DNA from: Chrysaora quinquecirrha
Taxonomy: Eukaryota; Cnidaria; Scyphozoa; Semaeostomeae; Pelagiidae
Assembly (NCBI GenBank): GCA_014526335.1
Contig: JACTAT010000004.1
Location: 3,140,722-3,204,721 of the forward strand
Direction of reading: 5' to 3'
Length of the DNA stretch: 64,000 nt
This document shows positions 1 through 11,054 of this stretch, one piece after another (within the stretch, counting starts at the first letter, position 1; each line of letters opens with the position of its first letter). Made by a program: the position numbers and the translations under genes. The notes beneath the pieces were generated by a model. The model saw only the letters and a program-made list of their open reading frames with translations. It was not told the origin of the DNA and did not search any database.

Positions 1-720
1 TATTGAATATCGCACTCATTATGATTTGCATTTATTGTCACCTTCCTTTCATACAACATTCATCAGCAATTTCATAGCATTCATTAGCAACCTCGTCATG
101 CCCTATTCATTGATTTCTTTATTTCATGCCATATTCCTTAATGTTTACTTTAAAATCCTAGTCATTAGCAATATCTTCACTTCAAATCATATTCAGTATC
201 ATCTTTATCATTCTGCATTCATTAGCATCTTCTTTTAGCGTCCTATTCTTTTCATATAGTATTAATTAGCGTCTTTATTTTATACCGTATTCATTAGCTT
301 TTTCATTTCATATCGTATTCATTAGCATCTCTATTTCATACCGTAGGATTTAAAATTCATGCCGTATTCATTACCGTCTTTATTTCATACCGTATTCATT
401 AGCATCTTCATTAAGTATCATATTCATCAGCGTATTCTTTTCATATTCATTAGCATCTTACCTTTTCATAATTTAATTTCCATTTCATACCGTATTCAGT
501 GACTTTCCATTTCATCACATGTACATTAGCATTTACCTTTAAAATATAGTCATTAACATCTTCATTTCGTGTCATATTCATTAGCATTTGATTTTGTCCT
601 GCACTCATTATAGTGTCGTTATTTCACACCGTGTTAATGTCTTCACTTCATACCGTATTCATTAGTATCTTAATTTCATTTCGTATTCTTCATTTGGCCA
701 TTCATCTCATGCATTCATTT
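1..720. repeat. Degenerate minisatellite, ~25-30 bp unit
   Basis: AT-rich DNA in which the words CATTAGCATCTT and TTTCATACCGTATTCA recur every 25-40 bases with many substitutions. The short open frames crossing it encode only repeat-derived residues, so I see no gene. It lies upstream of the RING exon and is probably intronic for that gene. Confidence 0.75.
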
Positions 721-969
721 CGCTACCATTCTTATTTCTCATTCTCTGGACTGGCATCTTCCTTGCAATTTCATATCGCTCTTATCCGTATATTAAGGGG
801 TCATAATATCTTTCCACTTCTGCTGTCCCAGAATCTAGCTATCCTCCAACCCCCTCGAGTTTTAGTTCATTTTCAATGCTTTGTACAAGAATCTAGGGGA
901 ACACTGCTCTTTCTGGCTAAGTTATAGTTTTTTAGTCTTTGAGTTGTACAAAACTTCCGCCTTAGTCTA

Positions 970-1070
970 TTGTTTCGGTCTGTTTCTGACGTTCATACTC
1001 TGAGGAGTGTCAGACGAAAAAAGCTTTTAAGTATGCCCGAAAATGATTCCGCCGTTCATCGCAAGGCCTT
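970..1070 (+). repeat. Dispersed repeat containing CTGACGTTCATACTCTGAGG
   Basis: This block contains TCTGAC...GTCAGA inverted words around CATACTCTGAGGAGT, then an A-run and AAGTATGCCCGAAAATG. Close copies occur near 16513-16570, 33900-33990, 40044-40130, 40190-40275, 40360-40450 and 60195-60290, in both orientations. It looks like a short mobile repeat, class unknown. Here it is in the intron just before the RING exon. Confidence 0.7.
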
Positions 1071-1168
1071 TCGTTTCCCCGTAATAATCACATTTTCATT
1101 ACGATTTCAATTGCATTTGATATAAATTTCGGGGGTTCTAATTGCTGGCGTAAATTTTGTGTTTTCAG

Positions 1169-1365
1169 GAGCTGCTAAAAGCTCGGATGATGGTGAAAGT
1201 GTTTATGACGAAAACCTGTGTAAAATTTGCATGGACTCAGTTATCGATTGCGTTTTACTTGAATGTGGACATCTTATCACGTGTACAAAATGTGGACGCC
1301 AATTGGCTGAATGTCCTATTTGCAGACGATTGGTATCTCGCGTTGTTCACGTTTTCAAGGCCTAA
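1169..1365 (+). CDS. RNF34/RFFL-like RING E3 ubiquitin ligase, terminal exon
   Basis: This is the last coding exon of a multi-exon gene whose 5' part lies left of the window. A splice acceptor (GTTTTCAG) ends at 1168. The translation runs GAAKSSDDGES into a C3HC4 RING: CKIC at the start, CGH in the middle (LECGHLITCTKC), CPIC later, and the terminal VVHVFKA. The ICMDSVIDCVLLECGH segment and the HVFK(A/S) ending at the stop are typical of the C-terminal RING of RNF34/rififylin (CARP) ligases, which ubiquitinate targets with an E2 enzyme and are membrane-associated through an N-terminal FYVE-like finger not visible here. The stop is at 1363-1365 and an AATAAA follows at 1444-1449. The RING is confident; the exact paralogue is inferred. 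Confidence 0.88.
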
Positions 1366-1443
1366 TTTGTAATTCGTAATGCAATACCCAAGCGCATGGA
1401 CTAATTTTGAATGTTTTGTTTTTTAATTTGTTTTTTGTCCTTG

Positions 1444-1449
1444 AATAAA
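1444..1449 (+). terminator. Polyadenylation signal AATAAA of the RING ligase gene
   Basis: A canonical AATAAA lies 79 bases after the stop codon of the RING exon, in a TTTTGT-rich 3' UTR context. It is the likely 3' end signal for that gene. Confidence 0.7.
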
Positions 1450-1484
1450 TGTCTTCTACGTCATAAGGACGTCTACAGTCCCGG

Positions 1485-1835
1485 CTTTTAGACTCCGTCT
1501 ATGTAGACTAAAGTCGGATCCTTTCCCAAACAGGTTGCGATAGGCGTTTCGTTTACACGGGTACGCACGGATCCGTCCCTTTCCGGGAACGGTATCGTTT
1601 TTTGTTTTGGGTACGCTACAGAAGGGGATCCATTTGGATCCGTTTCCGTATCGGTGTCGTGTAAAAAATACCCGGCACTGAAGGGCGGATTGACCAACTG
1701 CGGACGCTCATTAATCGACAACTTTTAGGGTCCGTTCCCGTGTAAACGCACGGCAGTCGTACCAATAACGTGTCCAGAAGGCACGGATCTTTTTTATCCG
1801 TATCTCTCTCCCGTGTAAACGGAGTCTAAGAAGCA
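1485..1835. mobile_element. Probable MITE-like element with inverted GTTTACACGGG motifs
   Basis: TTTAGACTCCGT near the left end is mirrored by ACGGAGTCTAA near the right. GTTTACACGGG and CCCGTGTAAAC also oppose each other, and GGATCC/TCCGTTTCC words repeat inside. No coding sequence is recognisable. Boundaries are approximate. Confidence 0.5.
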
Positions 1836-2550
1836 GACATAAGAAACTGCTGCCTAGAAAATCCCACGAAAAAATAGGTAAAACAAAGGTTCATTGTTTC
1901 TAAACAATAGGCTCAAAAGTTTTTGTTTCTTAAAAGTGTGACTTTCTGTATTCGAATCGGAGAAAGAGACGGTTATCTGTTATTTGACTGCGCTTGACTT
2001 GACTTTACGGCTATGTCTGTAAGACCCTCATCATCATCATCAAACAGGACATTCTTTTGAAGGCTGCACATCAAGATTACCTGTAGCAGGCAGGACGGTT
2101 ACTCTTTCCTTTGGTAACTCCAGTTTAAAAAGGAATTGAAGAAACAGGGTGCAGCTTTCAACATCAAGAACATCCTGTCATTTACTGGCAAGCAACCCTC
2201 TGTAAAACTAAGGTACCCTTTTTCCATTGGTAAACTACATTTGTGCAAATCAGCCTTCCAAATGGCACCATGCAAGGAAATGCCTGAAGATGCACAAACA
2301 CCTGCCTTAAATGTAACAAATACAACAATATTTCAAGAAGTCATTTCAACTTGCGTTCGTCACAAGGCACACTAGTACCCTTTCTAAAGCTGACGTGACA
2401 TTCGCGAAAATTTTTCCCGCCAAAATAATTCCCATTGATTCGCTCTAAAATACTATAGCTGTGAGTCTGAATTGGACTGTATATGGTGATTCGAACTAGG
2501 GCGTTTATTCAAGGAAGTTGATATTTGTATAGTCGTAATGATGTAATTAA

Positions 2551-3093
2551 CACGCTAGCGAATCTATAATCACTACTGTGGTGGATAATCACTACTGTGG
2601 TTGTACTATTTGCGTACTGTGGTGGTAGTTTCTGCGTACTGTGGTGGATAGTCACTACTTGTGGTTGGTTACTATGCTTGCGGTGGTGGCAGTTTTGGAG
2701 TACTGTGGTGGATAATCACTACTGTGGTGGTACTATTTGCGTACTGTGGTGGTAGTTTTTGCGTACTGTGGTGGATAATCACTACTTGTGGTGGGTTATA
2801 ATGCTTTATGTGGTGAATACGAAATCATAGCAAAACTCTATAGATCAAGCAAGAAAAAACCACAAAATCCACCACAGTACGCTAAAACTGCCACCACCGC
2901 AAGCATAGTAACCCACCACAAGTAGTGATTATCCACCACAGTACGACAAAACTGCCACCACCGCAAGCATAGTAACCCACCACAAGTAGTGATTATCCAC
3001 CACAGTACGCCGAAACTACCACCACAGTACGCATATAGTACCACCACGGTTGTGATTATCCACCACAGTAGCGATTATAGATTCGCTAGCGTG
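2551..3093. mobile_element. Foldback element with minisatellite arms (CTGTGGTGG), AATTAA target duplication
   Basis: The ends are near-perfect inverted repeats: CACGCTAGCGAATCTATAAT at the left and its complement at the right (3068-3093). Direct AATTAA copies flank the element at 2545-2550 and 3094-3099. Each arm is made of repeated TACTGTGGTGGATAATCACTA-type units, in + orientation to about 2810 and inverted from about 2865. The Trp-rich and Val-rich open frames in the arms are repeat artefacts. The related array at 45790-47175 is much larger. Confidence 0.8.
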
Positions 3094-3480
3094 AATTAAT
3101 CAGTTTTTCGTTGTATAGTCACCCGTCGCATTCCCGTTAAGGTGCTGTCCAAGCTACAAAACATTGTTTATCAAACATTTGACGATTGTAAATACCAGAC
3201 AGTATGTAATTTCTTATATTTTTGTTGTAGTTAAATAGCATAAATCCTTCAATTCAGGATACTGTAATATAGGTCGACAATTTATAACAATTTCATTAGA
3301 CTTTGTGTTTTCTTTGCTTTGCATAGCCTTTCTTGTGCAAACTTTTTGCAAGTTCAAAGAAACTGTATTTCAGAATGTGTCAAGTATACTCCGATAACTC
3401 CGAGGTTTTTATAAAGTCGATATGTATAGTCGATATGCCCAGAGTCGATATGTACAGAAATGGGTAGATAAACCGTCTCT

Positions 3481-4640
<1,160 letters not shown>

Positions 4641-4793
4641 GGTATACCCACTTTTGCCCATTGCGTGGCGGATCAGAAAGACAGGTAAGTCAAACAGTTC
4701 TGCTACGTGCTACATCAAGATATTATATACACCAAAAGGAATTTATAAACTTTACAATATGCTACAAATAATAAAGAAATGTGAATAAATTTA

Positions 4794-4875
4794 TCATTTT
4801 TGCATCATGAATTGTTCGATAAAATCGTTCTGTTCTGCTTCTTGTTTTTGAAGGGATTCTAACTGGATCCTGAAC
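4794..4875 (-). CDS. IFT20: IFT20 last exon
   Basis: The acceptor TTTTAG lies just above 4875. The split Arg codon joins the previous exon, and the exon encodes [20 protein letters not shown] then QFMMQK and a TGA. The KxEAEQN(D/E)FI(E/D)QF ending is the IFT20 C terminus. Confidence 0.92.
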
Positions 4876-7800
4876 CTAAAAGATAAAGTTGACAATTGAG
4901 TTAAGCCACGTCTACACGTAAAAATGTTCACCTCTGCCGGCGAGGCGACACACCTGAAAATGTCCTGTTCTGAGAAATCCTGATGTGGCTACTCGCTGCG
5001 AAAAAAGTTCTGCTACATTCATCTTGCGCGATAAGAAGATTGGCCATAGAAAATTTCCAGGATAGCGCGAAAACAATGCAATATAATGTGTTGTGTCACC
5101 AATGTAATAACACCGGCTACACGCTCGCCATTATATCGGCGAAAAGCCAAAAAATGTCGCGATAAGTTCAACCAAATCACTTCAATTTTTTTGCTACATG
5201 TTTTTTTATAAGAAACCGGTTTATAAGAAACCTAGAACTCGACACCCCAAAAAAGTTAAGAAACTTTTAGAACTAGGAGGAAGAAGTTACGAAACTTGAG
5301 AAACTTTCGTGTCAGTTTTCCAACATACTGATTTCACATTTGTGGACGTAGTAATCAATTCGCAAGCATTTCCGTTCGACTTCTCGCACCAGCATGGCTA
5401 ATTCTTTGTAATACAATAATATTAATAATTTGCTTGCTATATTCACGTTTTTTTTATCGTTTTTGCTGCAATTTATTTCCATTAAATCAAGAAACTGTTA
5501 AGAAACTTTTAGAACTAAAATTGGGCCAAAAATTAAGAAACTTTTAGAACTAGGCCCCGACCCCGAGCTAGGTTTCTTATTTAAAAAAAACGTGTAGGTA
5601 CCGTGTTTCCTCTTCAAGCCACAAAACATTTTGTTCAAAAATCTATCCCTGGTTGCACGTGCGGCTGTTACTTTTTACGGTAGCGGGAACAATTTTTTAT
5701 CATGTCCTGTCACTATTTCAAGCAAAATATCGGATGTTTAGTAGCTGCAGTTTTAAAGACGCGGCTACACATATGATTTCTTACCTGTTCTAGCAACACG
5801 ACACTCCTGAAAATGTCCTGTTATGAAAATTCCTGAGATGGCTACACCCTGCGACAGAAATGCTGCGACAAACAACTTGTGCAGAAAGAAGAATGGGTCC
5901 AAGAAATTTTCAGAAAAACGCGCCAAAGCAATGCAATGTGTTGCGTTGCCAGTGCGAGAAAACCGGGTACATGACGCAACATTGTTGGCAAAAAGCAAAA
6001 GCATGTCGGGAAAATTTCAACCGAATCATTGTTCCGCAAACGTGTTTCCTCAGGTCGCAGAACATTTTGTTTGGCAATCCTTTCCTGGCTACAGGTGCAA
6101 CCTTTTGTTTTTACGGTTGCAGCGACAATGTTTTTATACGTTCTGTTCCCATTTCAAGCAAAAAGTCGCACGTGCTCACTTTTTTTTAATGAGCAACTTG
6201 ACTTTTGTCCAGCCCTCAAAGTTGCTTAAAATTTTAGACATTTCAGCTCTCAAAGTTGCTTAAACGTTGCTTAACATTTTTGTACCTACTAACCACCCCT
6301 GACTTCGCGGGTGAAAATCGTCATCTGCTAGGCCTACAACATGACTTTTGAGAGACAGTAAGTGGAAAAAGTTCAGCCCTAGTTGCTTATTGAGAGGTTG
6401 CTCATAAAGAAAAAGAGTGTAGCAGCGGCTTAAGCCTGGTTTCTGTTAAACCGTCCAAGTCCTTTGTTTTCCAAGTGTGACCCCGAAGAAGACATAGATC
6501 CTCATTTTGATAAGACATAATTAATATGCTTGCATGGTCAGATGCTCTCGTTTGAGTTTTCTTATTAGCAATAATCACTAACAATAGTAAGAAACAAACT
6601 ATTTTTGGTTCATTGGAGATTTAGACTTAAAACTTGTTTTTACTTCTCTCAAATTACGTTCTATGTTTGGGGTTAAGGACTCTGTGCCCAAGTGCTTATG
6701 GGCTCGTGTAGTTTACAAATTCTTGTGTGGCGGATGTTCCGCGTCTTATGTCGGAGAAACCTCTCGACGTCTATCTACACGAATCCGAGAGCATTTGATC
6801 ACAGACCAAAACTCGCATATTCGCAGACATTTTAATGAGTCCCCCTCTTGCCGCCATCTATGCTCTGAGGATTCCTTTTCTATCTCTGACAGCACTAGCG
6901 GTTCTTTTACCCTCAAAATAAAAGAGGCTTTGCACATCTCTTAGGTTAAACCCACGCTTAATAAACAACTATACCATTACAATTTAAACTTTTGTTATTA
7001 ACACCGCTTTGTCTTTTTTCTTTTTACTATTGTTAAACCCCCTTTTGTACTATTATTTTTTAGATTTATCGCTTGGAATTTTCACTTTTTCCTCACGTGT
7101 TTTTATATTATGTAACTAAGTTCAATATATACCTAGATTTTTCTTGATGTAATCTAATTATTTCTTAACTGAAGAGGAACAATGAACGTTCGCAACATCT
7201 CTTTTAAAATTGTTGTCTTCATTGTTAATTTCATTGGAGATGGTTGCCTGCATTTGTAGCAAGAAAAGCTTAGAAATAACAATGGGTATGTCTACCTTTC
7301 CATTTGTGTATTCTTCTCTGCAATAAGTGCTCTAAGTTGTTGTTGTTGAGCTTCTCTTTGCTTTGTCATTGATTTTAATTGATTCCTTGTGCCAATGGCC
7401 TGAAGGAGACAATCAAGTCATGATAGACTGTCAGAGATCTCGTATCAAAAAGGGAAGAAAAATCGATTGGCCCCTTAATGTGTAGATTTGAGGGACTTGC
7501 AGACTTCTATCCCTAAATACTGTACACGCATTTTTAATAAGGAAGTGCTTTATAAGGAAGGTAGTACTCGGGCTGGCAAAAACTTAAGGAATTTCTAGTA
7601 CTGGACCGGAGACTACTAAGGAATCTGACTTTTTCTTTAACTTAACATTTCACTTAAAAAAATGGAGTTTTGAATTAAAAGAGCAAGCAATACTTATCGC
7701 CAATGGTTTTCAATCAGTATTCATTTCTACTCATCTTCTGAAACCTTTATGACCTATATTTCCTTGACCATTGGTTATTTTGAAGAATCACAAAGTAAGA

Positions 7801-8116
7801 AGTTAAGGAATTGCTAAGGAATATTGAGTACTCAATTTTCACCATCAGTTAAGGAATTTTCAGTACTGACCCTGAGCCGAACTTCCTTATAAAAAAAAAT
7901 GCGTGTAAATTGGATTCAGTTCTATTTGCATTACTCTTGTTTGGTTGTTTTGGGTTACTTGTTTTGGATCATTTTTGGTCATTCTATGTTCTAGTATGTA
8001 GGAAGGCTTAGGGGTGAGGGATTTTTATACCTTCATTTTCTCTTTCTCCACTTCTTTTGCTAAAGTATCAACCATTTCAATGAAACCACCAACTATTTTC
8101 TGAAAATCATCTATTT
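4794..8116 (-). CDS. IFT20: Intraflagellar transport protein 20 (IFT20), three 3' exons
   Basis: IFT20 is a small coiled-coil subunit of IFT complex B that moves between Golgi and cilium and is needed for ciliary assembly. Three exons join in frame with GT-AG introns: 8031-8116, 7296-7399 and 4794-4875 (stop). Together they read [21 protein letters not shown]..., then [20 protein letters not shown]..., then [19 protein letters not shown]...QFMMQK. Order, spacing and endings match the C-terminal two thirds of IFT20 (family about 132 aa). About 40 N-terminal residues are missing; I find no exon for them between 8117 and 9534, so they are probably in the assembly gap at 9535-10034 or further right. 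The last intron carries MITEs and a Penelope-like fragment. Confidence 0.93.
4903..5760. mobile_element. Element N, copy 1, split by a foldback insertion
   Basis: The flanks of the insertion at 5195-5596 together match the unbroken copy at about 5761-6190: CACACCTGAAAATGTCCTGT and the aligned CCTGAAAATGTCCTGTTATG are shared on the left, CGTGTTTCCTC...ACAAAACATTTTGTTC and TTTCAAGCAAAA on the right. It has no coding capacity. The pair gives a within-window empty-site comparison. Confidence 0.6.
5195..5596. mobile_element. Foldback MITE, TACAC..TTTTTTATAAG group, AAGAAAC core
   Basis: The left end TACATGTTTTTTTATAAGAA is mirrored by CTTATTTAAAAAAAACGTGTA at the right. Inside, AAGAAAC followed by TTTTAGAACT occurs several times near each end and centrally. 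Same-core relatives are at 15313-15682, 16596-16949 and about 25138-25370. The element is inserted in element N copy 1, within the last IFT20 intron. Confidence 0.75.
5761..6190. mobile_element. Element N, copy 2, uninterrupted
   Basis: Homologous to 4903-5760 but without the foldback insertion. CCTGAAAATGTCCTGTT, AACATTTTGTTTGGCAA and TTTCAAGCAAAAAGTCGCA serve as matching landmarks. The overlapping open frames on both strands (5765-6263) have no recognisable protein and follow from the repeat. Confidence 0.6.
6175..6421. mobile_element. Foldback MITE, GTTGCTTA core variant
   Basis: The left end TTTTTTTTAATGAGCAACTTG opposes GTTGCTCATAAAGAAAAAGA plus GTGTA at the right. AAGTTGCTTAA occurs three times inside with the phrase CAGCCCT. 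A second copy lies near 48402-48622. The ends resemble the TACAC..TTTTTTATAAG group, with a different core word. Confidence 0.65.
6663..6980 (+). mobile_element. Penelope-like retroelement, GIY-YIG endonuclease fragment (degraded)
   Basis: The frame from 6663 reads ...[29 protein letters not shown]...[12 protein letters not shown]. This is the C-terminal GIY-YIG endonuclease of Penelope-like elements: the VVY (GIY position), the CxxC zinc knuckle (CGGC), YVG (YIG position), the R of the TSRRLxxRxxEH helix and the following HxxxH. The frame stops after EALHIS at 6944; the usual next residues (N-proline-x-leucine-asparagine type) appear in another frame just downstream, which indicates a frameshift. 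No reverse transcriptase is visible upstream, so this is a dead 3' fragment in an IFT20 intron. Confidence 0.85.
7296..7399 (-). CDS. IFT20: IFT20 internal exon (coiled coil)
   Basis: The exon begins in phase 0 after CTTCAG and ends at AG|GTAGAC. It encodes [20 protein letters not shown] and continues to EKNTQME. The [10 protein letters not shown] segment is the most diagnostic IFT20 stretch. Confidence 0.93.
7523..7908. mobile_element. Foldback MITE, AAGGAA core variant
   Basis: The ends TACACGCATTTTTAATAAGGA and CCTTATAAAAAAAAATGCGT plus GTA are inverted. TTAAGGAA with AGTACT recurs inside. A truncated relative sits at about 23555-23778 in a RIM-BP intron: both share CAATACTTAT...CAGTATTCATTTCTACT. 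It occupies most of the second IFT20 intron. Confidence 0.75.
8031..8116 (-). CDS. IFT20: IFT20 internal exon
   Basis: The acceptor TTTTGCAG precedes the exon and the donor is AAG|GTATAA. It encodes [20 protein letters not shown] then EVEKEKMK in a coiled-coil register. It enters in phase 1, so at least one further 5' exon must exist. Confidence 0.92.
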
Positions 8117-8215
8117 CTGCAAAAAAGCAAGAATTAAGAATCAGCTATGTAGTCTGTGGACAGTACAAAATTTCCAAATTTGAAGAAACAGCGGAACATT
8201 TTTGGACATACTTAG

Positions 8216-8540
8216 GGCGTATTTTTTTGGTAACCTCCTGATTTTGGCAGATCTTCTAAAATCTGAAAACACTAGACTTAGCAGGAAAAATCTTCCTCTG
8301 TACCAAAAAAAGACAGCTGTCAAAAACGGTAGGCTGATCAGAATAAACTCGATTTAAACCATTCATTTTAAGGCAAGAATGTGATTCCTTGCGATGTCTG
8401 CGAAACCTTCCAGCTTCGGGGACAGAAGGTTTTGGAGGCCTGCGAAATCTGCCGTTTTCAGAAGACTGTACCAAAAAGATACGCTTCGACATCTGCCAAA
8501 AAGAGGAGGCGTCTGCTGAAAACAGAACGTAACCAAAAAA
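8216..8540 (+). mobile_element. MITE J, copy 1
   Basis: The ends GGGCGTATTTTTTTGGTAAC and GTAACCAAAAAATGT are inverted. Internal landmarks are CTTCGGGGACAGAAGGTTTT, ACTGTACCAAAAAGATACG and TCTGCTGAAAACAGAACGTA. The same element lies in inverted orientation at 45466-45786. It is non-coding; open frames on both strands are incidental. Confidence 0.75.
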
Positions 8541-9534
8541 TGTTATTTGCGTTTACATGGCTGTTTTCCAATCCGGGTGGAGTTATAACAATGCCAAGTC
8601 TCCTGGGGTTTCTCACCAAACAGTGAAGAAACTCAACCCGAGTTGAACAGAATTTGCGTTTACATGGTGAAAAATCGGACGAGTTTCAACCAGGGATGAA
8701 AAAGTGAGTTGAATTCATCCCGCGTTGAGTTTCCATAATGATAATGTAAACACTTTCGCAATCCCAGGTTGGAAAACTTGTTCCCACTCGCAATGACGCT
8801 CGCACCTCTCCTATTGTTTGACCTATTGTCATGTTAATTAGCCTATTGTTTTCCCAATCTGCTTGCACTGATGTGCCGGCTGAAACTTGCATGTTTTCCA
8901 ACCTGGGTTGGAAGATTTATTACAATATTTAATGAGGGTAGTAAAGAGAGCATAACTGCTGATGTTGATTTTTGGTTTGTGTTACTGGCTGATTTTGGAG
9001 AATATTACCCTGGGTAAACCTTGCATAGATTGGCAGCTTCTGATAGTTCATAGAGTCAGTGACCAATGCACTCAAACCATCACAGACTCAACCAAACTAT
9101 GAAATCTGAAAGATTATGCTAGTAATTTACAACAAGACTGTCTGTCTTGAATTTGTACGGTATTGGGTCGATTTGCTCAACCTCCGTTTCGTCCAACTTT
9201 CTTTCCACCCAAGCTGGTCTTTTCGCCCAACATTCTTGGTCTTTTCACCCAACTAAATTACTTGCTAATGGGCAAACTACAAGAAAGAAGTTATGTGTCA
9301 TTTCAGGTTTGGTAAAACGACCATGATAGGTTGGATGAAACGTCTTAACAGGTTGGTCAAAAAGGAAGTTGGATGAATCGGTAGTTGGGGCGAAACGTCT
9401 TGAAAGCATTTGTGCTACCATTAAATAAAGCCCTAAAACTCAAGAAAAACATAATTTTTTGCAAAGTTGGATGCTTGGACAACAAAGAAGACCCAGAAAC
9501 CAAGACTTGAAATCTAAGATCTCGTCGACTAAGA
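8541..9534. other. Non-coding interval left of the assembly gap
   Basis: I see no exon here, including none for the missing IFT20 N terminus. About 8550-8905 has opposed TTTCCAA(T/C)C(C/T)GGGT words and GTTTACATGG motifs suggesting a degenerate inverted-repeat element. About 9180-9400 has opposed TTTCGTCCAACTT / GTTGGATGAAACG words suggesting another. The remainder is unremarkable. Confidence 0.5.
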
Positions 9535-10034
9535 NNNNNNNNNNNNNNNNNNNNNNNNNNNNNNNNNNNNNNNNNNNNNNNNNNNNNNNNNNNNNNNNNN
9601 NNNNNNNNNNNNNNNNNNNNNNNNNNNNNNNNNNNNNNNNNNNNNNNNNNNNNNNNNNNNNNNNNNNNNNNNNNNNNNNNNNNNNNNNNNNNNNNNNNNN
9701 NNNNNNNNNNNNNNNNNNNNNNNNNNNNNNNNNNNNNNNNNNNNNNNNNNNNNNNNNNNNNNNNNNNNNNNNNNNNNNNNNNNNNNNNNNNNNNNNNNNN
9801 NNNNNNNNNNNNNNNNNNNNNNNNNNNNNNNNNNNNNNNNNNNNNNNNNNNNNNNNNNNNNNNNNNNNNNNNNNNNNNNNNNNNNNNNNNNNNNNNNNNN
9901 NNNNNNNNNNNNNNNNNNNNNNNNNNNNNNNNNNNNNNNNNNNNNNNNNNNNNNNNNNNNNNNNNNNNNNNNNNNNNNNNNNNNNNNNNNNNNNNNNNNN
10001 NNNNNNNNNNNNNNNNNNNNNNNNNNNNNNNNNN
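9535..10034. other. Assembly gap of exactly 500 N
   Basis: An unbroken run of 500 N, a round number that usually marks a gap of unknown or estimated size. Open frames spanning it are meaningless. The IFT20 first exon may be hidden here. Confidence 0.98.
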
Positions 10035-10454
10035 ATGGGAAATCCAAAACACTTTGAATCAATTTCAGCCTGTCTGTTTCTTACTTTTGAAGCGATTATT
10101 CACCAATTTATCGACCCACTACCCTTCTCAAAAACATGTTTAAAATGCGTTACCAACCATGAGCTTAGCTTTGCTAGTGTGTATCTCAAATACTTTCGGA
10201 GATAACACAAAATTCAGCCCCAGAGAAAGTGTTTTTTTTTAGTTTTTGCGTTCCAAAAGTGATGGCCCTAGTTTATACGCAAGCAATGAGCTAACGTTTG
10301 CTGGCTGACCTGACCATACTAAGCCAGCATTCTGAAATGCTGCGTGAAGTTTTTATCCTAACCAAACATGATGTTGGCTCACCTATCAAGGTGGCCAAAC
10401 GTTGAAAAATTTCTTCCAGTGAAGTTTCTTTCTTTAAATCTTTGAAACGCTCAA

Positions 10455-11025
10455 GGTATGGCACCCTCGAATGGTAGCCCCCGTTCAACTTAACGTTTAG
10501 TGTTGATTTCAGTTGGAATAGAGTTAAACTACCGGGTGTATGTAAGAGGGTAAAACTAAGGATATGGTATCCTCGAACAGTAGCCCCCGCAGAATGTTAC
10601 GTTTTCTGATGATTTCAGTTGGGATACAGTTAAAATACAGGGCGTATGTAGTCGGGTAAACCAATAGGTATGGTATCCTTGACCAGTAGCCCCCGTTAAA
10701 TGTAACGATTTCTGTTGATTTCAATTGGGATACAGTTAAAATGCCGGGCGTATGTAGTCCCGTAAACCAAAGGGTATGGTTTCCTCGAACGGAATCCCCC
10801 GTTCAACGTCAAGTTTTCTGATCATTTCAACTGGCATGCAGTAAAACTACCGGGTGTACACATAATCGGGTTAATAAGAAAAAATGAATCTACCAAAGAA
10901 GCATGTTTCTGGTAATCGCTACCTCATGATCATTTATTTTCCTACGGAACCCCCGTCCAATCCGACAACTGATATTAATTTAGAGTAGAAAATTCTAAAA
11001 TCATCGGGCGTAAACGACATAAAGA
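10455..11025. repeat. ~106-bp tandem repeat, four clear units and one degenerate
   Basis: Units start near 10455, 10562, 10668 and 10773. Each contains GGTATGGTATCCTCGAAC, AGTAGCCCCCGTT, GATTTCA.TTGG.ATACAGTTAAA, then CCGGGCGTATGTAGTCGGGT. A decayed fifth unit (CCCCCGTCCAATCCGAC...ATCGGGCGTAAACGAC) runs to about 11022, ending about 30 bases before the start codon of the orphan gene. The array may overlap its promoter or 5' UTR intron. Confidence 0.85.
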
Positions 11026-11054
11026 TTCAAAATCTTTGATTTTATCATTTTAGG

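Noticed and set aside
2838..3047. Trp/Val-rich open frames such as VVLYAYCGGSFGVLWW, and similar ones at 45844-47032
   Set aside because: They translate CTGTGGTGG minisatellite units and change with the repeat; no start context or family.
5765..6263. Overlapping 65-146 aa frames on both strands
   Set aside because: They lie inside repeat element N copy 2 and have no recognisable domain.
9357..10205. Long open frames containing only X
   Set aside because: They span the 500-N gap and are not real sequence.
10383..10455. Possible - strand exon reading RFKDLKKETSLEEIFQRLAT with donor ATAG|GTGAGC
   Set aside because: The codons look plausible but there is no good acceptor, it abuts the tandem repeat, and it fits neither IFT20 nor another gene that I know.
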